Below, in pieces: positions 35,476 through 46,017 of a stretch of DNA of 64,000 bases. The stretch is from Aselliscus stoliczkanus (taxonomy: Eukaryota > Chordata > Mammalia > Chiroptera > Hipposideridae). Location: positions 98,904,852 to 98,968,851 of the forward strand of contig CM066728.1 in assembly GCA_033961575.1 (NCBI GenBank), given 5' to 3'. Numbering within the stretch: the stretch's first letter is position 1; the number at the start of each line of letters is the position of its first letter. The notes under the pieces are model-generated. The model was not told the origin of the DNA. It searched no databases and was given only the letters and a program-made list of their open reading frames with translations. The translations under genes were made by a program, and so were the position numbers.

Positions 35476-35476
35476 A
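35310..35476 (+). mobile_element. tRNA-derived SINE, family B
   Basis: Head gccagccgagtggctcagtc then ggttaagagc, B-box-like agttcgatgccc, body ccaacaagtggcaggatggc, and a (TAAA)n tail. The near-identical flanks tattgctta (35301-35309) and tatcgctta (35477-35485) form a 9 bp target duplication with one change. Confidence 0.88.
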
Positions 35477-35477
35477 T
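35432..35477. repeat. (TAAA)n tract, the SINE tail
   Basis: About eleven TAAA units derived from the SINE tail. Confidence 0.95.
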
Positions 35478-36008
35478 ATCGCTTATATTTATCTATCGTT
35501 CTATGAGATTTATCCATTATTCAATATAAAGAGTAAAGAAAGAAAACTTCTAGGGTTAAAAAATGCATGTTCTTTGTTAGCCAATGTCAGTCATGTGTCA
35601 CTAATTCTATAAATTCTTGTTTCTGAGAATTTTAAATTCAAAGAAATGAAAACTTTAAAACTGGTGGTGATGTTTTTTTATTTCTCTCTTTCTACGTATA
35701 TGCATGATCAGTCAAGTCTGTTGTGGTGGTGTTTTGTTTTAGTCTTTGTTTTAGTTTCAGTCTACATAGCTAAGCCAGCAGGTTTTTTTGTCTGTTTTTA
35801 AGTTGGGAACCAATTAGCTTGGCAGGACATTTATTGAAAAGTATTTACTCATTACACACATGTCCCCTTCCATTTTTTTTTTAGCTGGGTTTTTATAAAG
35901 ACAAAACAAAATAATTGATTTAAATGTCCAATAAAAAGTTAAAAACACATCTAAAATAATATAATTGGCACAAGGCAGTGCATGCATTTGGATTTGCTCT
36001 GTACTAAT
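35477..36008. other. Intron without recognised elements
   Basis: AT-rich with several T runs. Nothing recognised. Confidence 0.5.
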
Positions 36009-36470
36009 TGTTAACTTACAAAGAAAATGCCAAAGTGAGATACAACAAGCATTTATTTGAGATCGAAGAATTACAGGTTGGGGATCACAGACTCAGGCAG
36101 AAACCCACACTGTGACCTGATTACAGGGTAAAGGCAAGGTGCTTTTATGAGAAAAGGAGAGGGAAAATTACATAAGTAAAAGAAAAGAATTTCTACGGGT
36201 GTTAACAAGCTAGGTTACTGTTTAGCTACACATAGCTAGTTACTGATTCAAAAGCATGTCCATAGTCATGGGTCCATGTGTTCAGGACGTCTGTTTCCTG
36301 TGAGCTCTACAAACAATTATAAGACAATGTTGGTTTTACCCAGTCCAAAGTTTATTTGGACTCAGTTCAAGTATCTCAAAGTTTCAAGAAGCAAGATGTG
36401 CTAACGGTTACTCTGAAATGGCTGCTCTGATTCCGTTTTAAAATGGCCCCATTTATGTCAACTTTTCACA
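36009..36470 (-). mobile_element. Solo LTR, 462 bp, different family
   Basis: Plus-strand ends are tgttaacttac and gtcaacttttcaca, giving a TG...CA unit. The flanks taat at 36005-36008 and taat at 36471-36474 form a 4 bp target duplication. A minus-strand AATAAA near 36052, about 45 bp from that strand's 3' end, suggests antisense orientation. The family is not recognised and it bears no clear likeness to the LTRs at 33724 and 41777. Confidence 0.65.
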
Positions 36471-37137
36471 TAATTTAAAAGTGCTTTTATATATGAGGAT
36501 GTTGTAAAGTTATTTATGTTGTTGAAGTTGAGTAGTTTTATTTTCACTAGAAAGCATTCAGTGTCTCTTTAACTGGGAAAATACAAATGATTTAATAAAG
36601 ATTATTGTCTATTATTTTGTATCCAAAGTACAGCAAAAGGGGCATAAGCAGTTTTATATTAAAGGCTTAAAGGATGATTGTGATGTATTAGGTGAAATAT
36701 TCTGAAAGAAAAAGGGACAAAACACTGTAATGTATAATGCAAGGAAATTACACAATTATCTTCTATATTCATAGCCACTGCATAGTGTGGTTTTGAAGAC
36801 AGTAACATTATATTTTCAATTCATAAAACCCTCAATCACCACTGACCCTCCATTTCGTTAATTTATCTCACCCCAATTCTAAAAAAATCACCTCCCCAGG
36901 GCAGCCAGAATATTTACAAATCACAGATGACCCCATGCACTCCCACCCAACTTCCAGGTGGGATCACATGACTACTTCTGGTCAATAAGTGGTGAGTGGA
37001 AGTCATGCATTTAGCAACTGTCCAGTGTTTCTTTGCATCTTTTCTCTTCTGCATCACTGACCTAGAAGGCATGTGTTGAGATGGCAGAGCCAAATCAATC
37101 TCCATCTTGTGTTACTGCATGGAAAAATGCCCTTTTA
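36471..37137. other. Intron without recognised elements
   Basis: AT-rich to 36850, then more mixed. No family or coding signal recognised. Confidence 0.5.
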
Positions 37138-37146
37138 GAATGCCTC

Positions 37147-37243
37147 GGGCCAGCCGAGTGACACGGTGGTTAAGCGCAGGCTTGGGAAGCCAGCAGCCCC
37201 GTTTTGGTCCCACATATGAGGGCCAGTGACACTGCCCTCAAAA

Positions 37244-37274
<31 letters not shown>

Positions 37275-37277
37275 AAT
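37147..37277 (+). mobile_element. tRNA-derived SINE, family A
   Basis: Head gggccagccgagtgacacgg then tggttaagcgcaggcttg, B-box-like gttttggtccca, tail gggccagtgacactgccctc, and an A-rich (AAAT)n end. Exact 9 bp flanks gaatgcctc at 37138-37146 and 37278-37286 are the target duplication. Confidence 0.95.
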
Positions 37278-37383
37278 GAATGCCTCAAACACATGACCAA
37301 CTTGGTGCGATTTAACCCTTTGTTGTGTTAAATCTCTTATATGATGAGTTCATTTATTAGCACAGGGTAACAGAACCTGTTTT

Positions 37384-37781
37384 TTTTAAAGATTTTATTG
37401 GGGAATTGGAGGAGAGGAACAGACAAGTTGCTGTCCTTTTGTTCTTCAGTCTAGTTGCGGAGGATGTTGCTTCACTGGCCCATGTTGGTATCGTCATTGC
37501 GCTCTTCCCGGATGAGGCAGATCGGTTGCAGGCCTCTGGATGTCACTCACCGCGGCTATTGGCAGCTCACACTGGCTGCCGGCCACTCATTGTAGCCTAT
37601 GGCAGCCCACTGCAGCAGGGGCTGCAGCCTACACCGTCGCCGGGGCTCGCACAGCCCAGCTCCAGGTGGAGCTGTTGTTAGCGGTAGAGGGCAGTGTCAC
37701 TGGCCCTCATATGTGGGATCCGAACCAAGGCTGCTGGCTTTCCAAACCAGCTCTTAACCAATGCGCCATTCGGCTGGCCCA
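37384..37781 (-). mobile_element. Long form of SINE family A, 398 bp
   Basis: On the minus strand it starts with the same tRNA-like head and gggccagtgacactgccctc segment as the short copies (plus 37687-37781). It then carries about 300 bp of extra, GC-rich body absent from every other copy in the window, ending in an AATAAA at 37394-37399 and a poly(A) tail. The 12 bp flanks agaacctgtttt at 37372-37383 and 37782-37793 show that head and body inserted as one unit. The short copies may be internally shortened derivatives, or this may be a separate composite family. Confidence 0.85.
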
Positions 37782-37793
37782 AGAACCTGTTTT

Positions 37794-38939
37794 AATATGC
37801 TCCTGAAGATGTGTTTATCTCCATGGTACATTTAATATCTTCCCCACCTCTACTTCTGTTGCAGTCTGCTTTTTTTTGCTGTAGTATTTAGCTTATTTCA
37901 CCTAACTTTGTAGAAACCTATTTATACATACCAGAAAATGCAAGCATCATGAGACCAGAGACCCTGTCCTAACCATTAGAGAATAAACCAAAAACGAGCA
38001 AACTGCTTATTCACTGAACACATACGTTTTGAGTACTTCCATATACCTATTATTAAGCTTATTGTGATTTGTACAATTAAAAAAGAAAGAACAGGGTGCC
38101 CAAATGGCTAATACCCAAGCAGGATGTATCCTTTAGAACAGTCATTCGTGTGTGGGAGGAAGCAGTTCTACAAAATATAAAAGCATGTACCAAAGGCCTG
38201 AATTAGATAAAATCTTGATTTTAATAAAATGAATGCTTAGGATGGTTGATAAGCATGAAGAAAAGTGGACCAAAATGGAATCACAGAAGTCTCCAGTACA
38301 TCATACATGGCCTAGGGGACCAAAAGAGTTTTGGATACTATGTTATGTGTAGTTGAAACTTACTGAAGGACTTGAAGGAGGAGGTCAATATAACCTAGTT
38401 GCTATTCTTTTAAAGTTCCTCTAGTTGCTTTTTGAAAGGACCTGTGAAAGGTTAGTTAGAATGGAAGGAAGGAAACCAGATGGATTATTTTGTAGTACTT
38501 TAGACGTAAGAAAATGGAGTCTTTGTTTATGGTAGGCATGAAGTTAAATACAAGAAGATAAAGTCCATATATTGTTGGGTTACAAATCAAGCAGCATGTG
38601 CTGGTAGTAATTTACATGTGGGGTATCAAAAGAAGTGAAAAATCAAAGGTGATGTCTAGGATTTGGTATTTAGATTCAACCAAAGTTATGCACTGGAATC
38701 AAGAAAATTATGGGATAGAAAGGTTTACAGACTTTAATATTCAGAGGTTGTTTTAAAGAGTAAAATAACCAAATGCTATACCTTTATCCATTTCACTCAT
38801 GACATAATAAGCTGATGCTCATTCATAACAGGGTATGACTATAGTGAGTACCCACATAACTTCTAACTACTTACTCTAATGACAGAGCCAAATTATCTAA
38901 CTGCACTAAGGATTGATCCAGCCAGTACAATATATACAA
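37794..38939. other. Intron; possible old LINE text
   Basis: The stretch at about 38340-38700 (aggacttgaaggaggaggtc and following purine-rich sequence) resembles old L2-type text. The rest is unremarkable. Confidence 0.4.
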
Positions 38940-38940
38940 A

Positions 38941-38999
<59 letters not shown>
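38940..38999. repeat. Compound (TA)n(CA)n microsatellite
   Basis: About eleven TA units joined to about eighteen CA units. Confidence 0.95.
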
Positions 39000-39004
<5 letters not shown>

Positions 39005-39600
39005 ATATTTTCCCACTCTCGCTTGATAAAATGAGATCCTGAGAAGGATCACTCACAAGTCCTTGGTCACAGCTTTCTAGGCCATTAATTTGGCAGCTCT
39101 ACGTTGTGGCTTCTGCTGCCAACAGGCTTCTAAGTCCCATCAGCAGTTCTAAGAAGGTTATAGGAATGAAGCAGCCATCCATAGGTAAAATGTTTCAATG
39201 TCTTCTTATTACCTCTACACTTGATATGTGGGTGGCTCATTTCCTACCTGTGTATCAAGGAAGAATTTATGTAAACCATTCTTAAAAGCTTTGTTTCAGT
39301 CTCATTTTCAAAAACGTATACTATGAAATATCAACATGTCCATTTCCACCTTTATAGTAGTCTTCATGCCTAAATGCTTCCTTGGAGTCACCATACTTTG
39401 CACACATCTTTGACTGCTTGATTCATATTTCTTCCTGACAGATCCCATTTTCCCTCTTTTTTCCCCAAGAATAATACTATCCTCTTGGCCCTACATAATG
39501 AAATAGCAGTGAAAGTAGGGATAATAATAGTACCTATCACATAAAAACTGTAAGATAATTTAAATAAATTCTTCTTATAAAAAGCTTACCAGAACCCCTA
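39000..39600. other. Intron without recognised elements
   Basis: Mixed-composition intron. Nothing recognised. Confidence 0.5.
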
Positions 39601-40026
39601 TGCTATTGAGTAAATCATATCCCCCCAAATCCATATGTTGAAGCTATAACCTCTAATATACTCTCTTTGGAGACAGGACCTCTAGAAGGTAATTGAGGTT
39701 AAATATGGCCATACAGTGGGGCCCTCTCGTGCTCGCCTGTGCATGCTCTCTGTCTCTCTCTCTGTCTCTCTCTGTCTCTGTCTCTCTCTCTATCTCTCTC
39801 TGTCTCTCTCTCTCCCCCAACCCCATCCTTCTCCCCTTCCCAGCACACACACACTGAGGAAAGACCCTGTGAGATTACAGCAACATGGTAACCTGGAAGA
39901 GAGTTCTTACTATGGATTGAATCTGCTGCCACTTTCCCAATATCGAGAACTATGAGAAATACATTTATGTTGTGTTTACCATCCAGGCTGTGGTATTTTG
40001 TTATGGTAGCCTGAGCAGGCAGATAC
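39601..40026 (+). mobile_element. MaLR (MLT1-type) LTR with expanded CT tract
   Basis: It opens tgctattgagtaaatcatat then ccccccaaatccatatgttg, continues with ggagacaggacctctagaag, and closes with gctgtggtattttgttatgg followed by tagcctgagcag. These are sense landmarks of MaLR LTRs. A (CT)n-rich stretch at about 39747-39815 replaces part of the middle and creates long serine/leucine-rich frames without meaning. Confidence 0.85.
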
Positions 40027-40302
40027 ATATATAGTATTTTTTGTAGCATTGTTATCATTATCTTCATTAATCTTGTATGTAATTGTATCTGAAACTCACA
40101 TCAGATCAAACTATTTTGTGCTCCCAGAAGGGTTCTCTACTGTTTCTATCCTAAGTGCCTATGTGTATGTTTTCTTTTTGTTCTTGTTTGTTTTGTTGTT
40201 GTCTGTAATGCTATGCACCATTTCCTTTGATCAATAAATGGTACAATTCTAATGACTAAAGTCACAGGTCAGGGACACACATTTTGACACTTAGAGCAAC
40301 TG

Positions 40303-40427
40303 TTTTTTGTTTTGTTTTGTTTTGTTTTGTTTTGAGGGCAGTGTCACTGGCCCTCATATGTGGAACCCGAATAGGGGCCGCTGGCTTCCCAAGCCAGCGC
40401 TTAACTGCTGTGCCACTCGGCTGGCCC
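40303..40427 (-). mobile_element. tRNA-derived SINE, family A
   Basis: A (TTTTG)n tail leads into gagggcagtgtcactggccc, tcatatgtggaacccgaata, gccgctggcttcccaagcca, and tgccactcggctggccc. The flanks gagcaactgttttt and aagcaaacgttttt look like an imperfect target duplication. Confidence 0.92.
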
Positions 40428-40805
40428 AAGCAAACGTTTTTTTAATATACGTTCTTTAATTTCTTAAATACACTGTTTAATATGTATGCATTTGTTCGCT
40501 TCTATATCCCCCACCGGAATAAAAGCACAACAACTTGTTAGTCTTTCTTCAACATTCAGAATAGGACCTGTGGCAGGGCAGGGTAGGGTATACATCTCAA
40601 ATGATATACAAAATGATAAAATCAGGAGACATTGAAACATTTATGTTTTTCAGTAGATCATTGAAACATTTCTGTACTTAACACTACCAATAGCCTTAGT
40701 CTTCAGTAGATCGTATTTTGCTAAATCTCACCACTGATTTGATGAAATGCTAATATTTTGAAGTGCTAGGCTAGTTGTGTGAGAGATATTTTAAAACAAT
40801 ATTTC

Positions 40806-40909
40806 GGGCTGGCCGAGTGGCATGGTGGTTAAGAGTTGGCTTGGGAAGCCAGCGGCCCCAGTTCGGGTCCCACATGTAAGGGCCAGTGACACTGCCCTCA
40901 AAAAAAAAG
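40806..40909 (+). mobile_element. tRNA-derived SINE, family A
   Basis: Head gggctggccgagtggcatgg then tggttaagagttggcttggg, a gttcgggtccca B-box, tail gggccagtgacactgccctc and a short A run. The exact flanks caatatttc at 40797-40805 and 40910-40918 are the target duplication. Confidence 0.95.
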
Positions 40910-40918
40910 CAATATTTC

Positions 40919-41776
40919 AATGGCTTCCATTAACAACCATAAATAAAATGCCTTACCAACTTATCCAAGGTCTAATTAGTATAGTCTAACTTCGATTCAG
41001 ACAGTCTAGTTTCTAGTCTCCAGAATATTTGTGCATGTCTTTGTATATTTGTTTATTCATTGGTTTATTTAACAAACAATATTCAATGCCAACATTTGTG
41101 CAATTCACAGTGAACTATATAAGGAATACCAATGTCATGATGGCTGTCATATTGTTTCTTGAGTTATAATTACACAGTGAATCCTCATCAATGCAACTGA
41201 GATCCCATTACCTTTCTTATAGAAGTGTTAAGTTTTGAAATAAGAAAGTAATAAATGTCTTTTTTTGGTGAGCTTTCATAAACCATTTCTAGGGTAAGCA
41301 CTCATCAATCTTTATCCTAAAGAAGAAAAAGGAGGCAATTTGTCTTTTCAAAACTGTGTGTGTTGAGTTACTTTTGGTTTTGAAAATTGAAGTATTTCAA
41401 GCTAGTTTATTTGAGAACAGCAAAGGTATTTATTGGAATACACTGTACTTTCCTAATATCCCAGGAAAGGAGATAACCTGCACTAAATAATGGGAAGAAC
41501 CAACGCAAAGAGAGAACTGAGCTGAAAAAAACGTTCATCTGTTAATTCTCAGTCTCTCCCTCTCCCTAACCAGATCCTTTTATTGGCTTCTCAAAGAGCA
41601 TGGAATTTTTGGCCCCACAGTTTACATCTCCATTTATTAGGACATTTCTTGATATTAATTTTTTAATGATCTTGTCCAAAATCCACAGAATTTTGAAAAT
41701 TTGAAAAAAAAAAAAGCTATCACTCTAAATAGACATGAAGGACTTCATTCAGCTGATGTGCAGTGAGGAGCATCTG
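40919..41776. other. Intron; possible L2 scrap
   Basis: tgtttattcattggtttattt and following text at 41047-41120 may be an L2 fragment. The remainder is not recognised. Confidence 0.4.
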
Positions 41777-42960
41777 TGTTGTCGGAGAGTGGGCCTTTCT
41801 TGGCGCAAAGTCCAAGTCCTTGGCAACTCGAGCAAAGAATTGAACGAGATACCAGAGTAAACAGTAGAATAAGCAGTTTATTAGAAAAGATAGTACATTT
41901 ACAAATAGAAGTAGACCTGAGTACTAGAGGATGGCTCAAGAGCCTATTACTAGAAGTTACATACCAAAGAGTGTGGAGGGGGCCACGCACAAAGGCGAGG
42001 CTCAAAGGGAAGCAGCCGCAGTAGAAGCAGCAGAAGCAGCACGGGCTTCCCAGGACTTGGGGTTTTTATCCTTTTTCTCTAGAATGGGCTGTTCTTTCTG
42101 GGCATAGGACCACTTGATTGGCACCTGTGATTGACAAGAGGTGCTGCGCAGGTGTGAGTGACTGGTCTGCTCTAGTTGGATATTTTGTGTCCACTTGCTC
42201 TTCCCGCAGGGGTAGGTAATTACAATACAAAGGGGAGTTTTGGCTGGAGAGGGGATGTGCCCCAGGCGGTCGCACTCTGTGGGACGTGTAGGAATGCAGA
42301 GACCCAATGTCTGCCTCTAACTGCCTGCCTAGTTTTCCCCTTGAGAGATGTGATCCCCATAAAATCTCTATGGGAAGCTGAGGGACAGGAGGTGTCTTCT
42401 GTATCTGCTTCCTGCTTGGCAAGGGCGTAGAGCTGTCCCTGCCTATTGGGGGTTCACGGAACTCTCACCCTAGCTGGTCTCAGATGAGAGGATGGGGTCT
42501 CAAGCTCCGCCTGGAAGACCGTGTTGGCTTCTTTGTTTGTTGGGGTATCCTCAAGGGTATCCCTGCATCCTCAAGGCTCCTGAATGAGGACAAAAATATA
42601 AATCTGTTAGTTCTTATGAAACTTGTGGTTATTCAGTCCATCATTCAGGTGGCATCAGTTGTCTGGACACAGAATGGGTTTGACATTTAGCTGCCTGGCC
42701 TGGGGGATGTTAGGAAGTCTCAGGCTTTCAAATAGTTATCAGAAGCAGGGGTAGGAGACTTCTATTGTTTCAGATTCAGAAACTGATTAAGAAGTAAGGG
42801 GGATCTTCAGTCCAAGATTCACAAACTGGTTAGAAGAGCAATCAAAACCCAAGAGCTAAGAAACTAAAGAACTGGGGAGGAGACTTAACATTTCTATAGA
42901 AAAGGAAACATTAAAGTTTTTCAGTGGTGGGGGTTGGTGCTATTCAGTTGGCCGGTAACA
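41777..42960 (-). mobile_element. Solo LTR of a class I-type endogenous retrovirus (copy 2)
   Basis: It is the same LTR family as 33724-34871 in the same orientation, with matching ends (tgttgtcgg at the left, ggccggtaaca at the right) and 1184 bp long. Small insertions and deletions separate the two copies, for example extra bases after gtacattt near 41896 here. A minus-strand AATAAA lies at 41877-41882. The flanking four bases are tctg and actg, so the target duplication is imperfect. Neither a primer site nor a purine tract adjoins it. Confidence 0.85.
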
Positions 42961-44395
42961 ACTGGAGACCAGCTAATTCCCTCAGTATTTGAATTCGTAT
43001 TTTCACAGAATGAGGGGAACAGAGGGGCAATGCGGACTTAAGGTCTAGCTTCAGTTGCCCTCATTTTTAACTGCTACTAAAGTTGTGGCTGGAACAATCG
43101 GAATTTTCTAGTTTTTGCTGTCTCTTGTTTTTGATTCTTGGTCCATTCCTTGCCCAAACATTCAGAGGACAGTTCTTTTTAGAGCTGTTTCTGTAAGCCC
43201 TCAGGGTTGTTATTAGTCAAAGTTCAAGGGAGAAAGAGTTGCAAAAGGAGAGGAGGGGGGTTACAGAGAAAAAGAGGAGAGAGGAAAACAGAGAAAGGAG
43301 GATGGGGCCAAAGCCAGGTAGCCTGGGTCTAAGTTAATAGCATGGCCCACCTTGAGGCAGGAGTCCATTTGTGATCCAGTCAGATTCAGTTGGTGATGGT
43401 GGGTCAAAGGGGAGAGCCATGCTGGGACCTTCCTTTGGATATGGCAGAGGCAATTTTCATAGAAACGAAAGGAGTCTAGCACAGAAAGTAAACAAAATCA
43501 ATACATGTGGTTTCATTAATTCCAGTTACTGAAGAAAAATACTGGCTTCATTGGCCAACACAATAATGTGTCAGTCAAAGTTGTCTATAAGTGCAAAGGT
43601 TTACATCAAAGAAGAGCAAAAATTACTGAAGTGGCACTGGATAAATGCAGGTATTGCTGTTTAAGTTATTTCTATCCTGAGTGAAGGCTGACCTAGAGAA
43701 CTTTTAACATCTTAAACAACTGAATCTATAAAGGGGAACAGGAAAAAAGGCAAAATATTTGACTAGTAGAAGCCTACATGTGCTTGACTGCAATCACTCA
43801 ATTAGGATTAGCAAATATCACAGAAGTGTGTTTACACTTTTAAACAAGGACACCTCTATTATTACTGACCACCTAAAAACATTACATACTACAATCTCAA
43901 GAAACTGTCGTGGCTGCTTCCATTTGATAAGGGAACCAGTGATCCTAAATATCAATGAACAGAAATTTCAAAACACTGACATTCATAATTAATCTGATTC
44001 AGTGTAGCTATTATCAATGGCCATAATTTAATAGCAAACTATGTTTACATAATCCCAAAGAGGATATTAGATATCTGGGACATTGTCCTACATAATGAGA
44101 TAATAATAGATATCTAGCCAGTAGGTGATTTTATGCAAATTCCTCAGTCCACTTACCTGTAAAAAATTAGTTACGTATTACAGGCATATGGTAGGAAATC
44201 AAGTGATCTTTTCAACGAAGTTTCTCGACTTTCCTATTTTTTTTTGACCATCTTTGAACATTCAACATAATACTGTCAGCTAAATGAATATATACTGATT
44301 ATTCAGAAATTTCTGGTGTAACTATCTGTTTACTGTAAAAGAATAAAGTAAGTTGAAAGAAGAATATATGCAGCATTATGTCGGGACTCTATAAA
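42961..44395. other. Unidentified, partly GC-rich
   Basis: Bases 42961-43560 are noticeably less AT-rich, with a purine-rich run at 43240-43310 and no recognisable protein. They could be an unrecognised old repeat next to the LTR. 43560-44395 is ordinary intron. Confidence 0.35.
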
Positions 44396-44795
44396 GCCAC
44401 GGCCGTTATATCATGATGATGTATTTAAGTAGCTGAAAGTCATTTGTAGTCTTAATATGCATGATTGATATAATAAAGGGCATGATGAACATGGGCCTCA
44501 AGCCGTGTCTGAGCAGGAGATAATGGTGACATTTGTCTAAATGTTGCATATATTCAACACATTTTGACAGAGTTTATTAATGCAAATGATTTTCAGAGAA
44601 TCAATGTTCAGTTTCAGAAATAAAAAATGTACATTTTCATTTCTCAAGTTGAATTACATTACCCTTGTGCTATTTGGCAGTGATTTTAAAAGGAATTGGT
44701 GCAATATGTATGTCCCAATTCTGTGGTAAGCTATTATATTCTAAATTTAAATGAATTCAGATAAAAAGATACAACAATACTCATTAAATACATCT
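44396..44795. other. Candidate conserved non-coding sequence
   Basis: A repeat-free AT-rich block with homeodomain- and POU-like words (taatatgcatgattgat, attaatgcaaatgatttt) and little simple-sequence content. This is the look of conserved intronic enhancers in neuronal genes. Conservation cannot be assessed from one sequence. Confidence 0.25.
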
Positions 44796-44826
44796 ATTTA
44801 TCTATCTATCTATCTTATATCTATTT
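44796..44826. repeat. (CTAT)n tract
   Basis: About six ctat units with minor changes. Confidence 0.9.
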
Positions 44827-45983
44827 AAGTAAGAAAGACACAGTATGTGTCTTTGCAATGATGTTCAACTGCAAAGTTAGCTAATGTCATCTCCTTATTA
44901 AACAAAATCAACTGTGAGAAAATTAAACAAATTGATTCACAATTAACAGCTGAGCAAACACTCCTCCAGTTTTATCTCTTGCTTTAGGTCTTTGGAAAAT
45001 GTTTCATTATTTTTGCTTCCTCACATTCGCAGGGAAGGTGGAAGGTTTTCATGATATTCACGAATGTGCTTATATTTATGGCATTGTGCTTCACTTGGGT
45101 TTTATATATGCATATTAAAATCTGAAATATTTTGCATAAACATGATATGTTTTAAAGCGCATGCCTCTTATACGTATCATTTATTTCTGCTGAAATTCAA
45201 TACTATTAAACATAAACATGCCTTGGGGGTTGTTTCATGAGGCTCTGAAAATGGTCACAATGTGCTTACTGTAATTTTTTTTAATTAAATTTTTCCATGG
45301 CATATCAGAAAGGCAAGGTAACTCAGAAAGGAAATGAATGATATGATAAATGATTTAAACTTCTCTTGCATTGTGAATTATTTTCTATCTATCCTTCTGT
45401 TTACATACTAGGATGACTCTATTGCATGCTGTCATTTAACATTGATTTGTCCATAGCTAGCACAGTTAGCCTGACCTACCCTAAATGAGTCAGTTATTCC
45501 TAACCTGTACCATCAACATAATCCAGAACTCTTCCCTTGTTATATTTGCACATTATTAAGACAGTTCCTTTCTCAAGATATAGAATCCCTTCTCTTTTCT
45601 TTCTTCATGATTCTTTCTAGAAGCCAATGCCAAAAAGAGAAGTATATTCAAACAAGAGAAAGTTAAAATTGGTATTCACAAACGGTATCTGGACCACATC
45701 AAAATATAGATTTATTTCATATAAAAACCTATTAGCTTTTGAAAAACTCAAACAAAAGTTTGTAGCTTTCTCTTTTAGGATCTTACAACCAGGTTTTTGG
45801 CTTGTTTGTTTGTTTGCTTTGGTGCTTAATTCTAAACAAAATAGCTAAGAAATGGAAACTTAAGTGCATTCCTTTTATGGCTGATGTATACAATATGAGC
45901 TGCCATAATACTAGAAACTCTTAAGTCCTTCATGTGTTATGGAACATTGCGTGGATGTTTATTAGGATTTACACCCCACCTAT

Positions 45984-46017
<34 letters not shown>

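Noticed and set aside
39653..40067. Arginine/glutamate-rich and serine/leucine-rich frames
   Set aside because: Produced by the (CT)n expansion inside a MaLR LTR.
42002..42422. Overlapping frames of 101 and 118 codons on the minus strand
   Set aside because: They lie inside the solo LTR, which is non-coding, and show no viral protein features.
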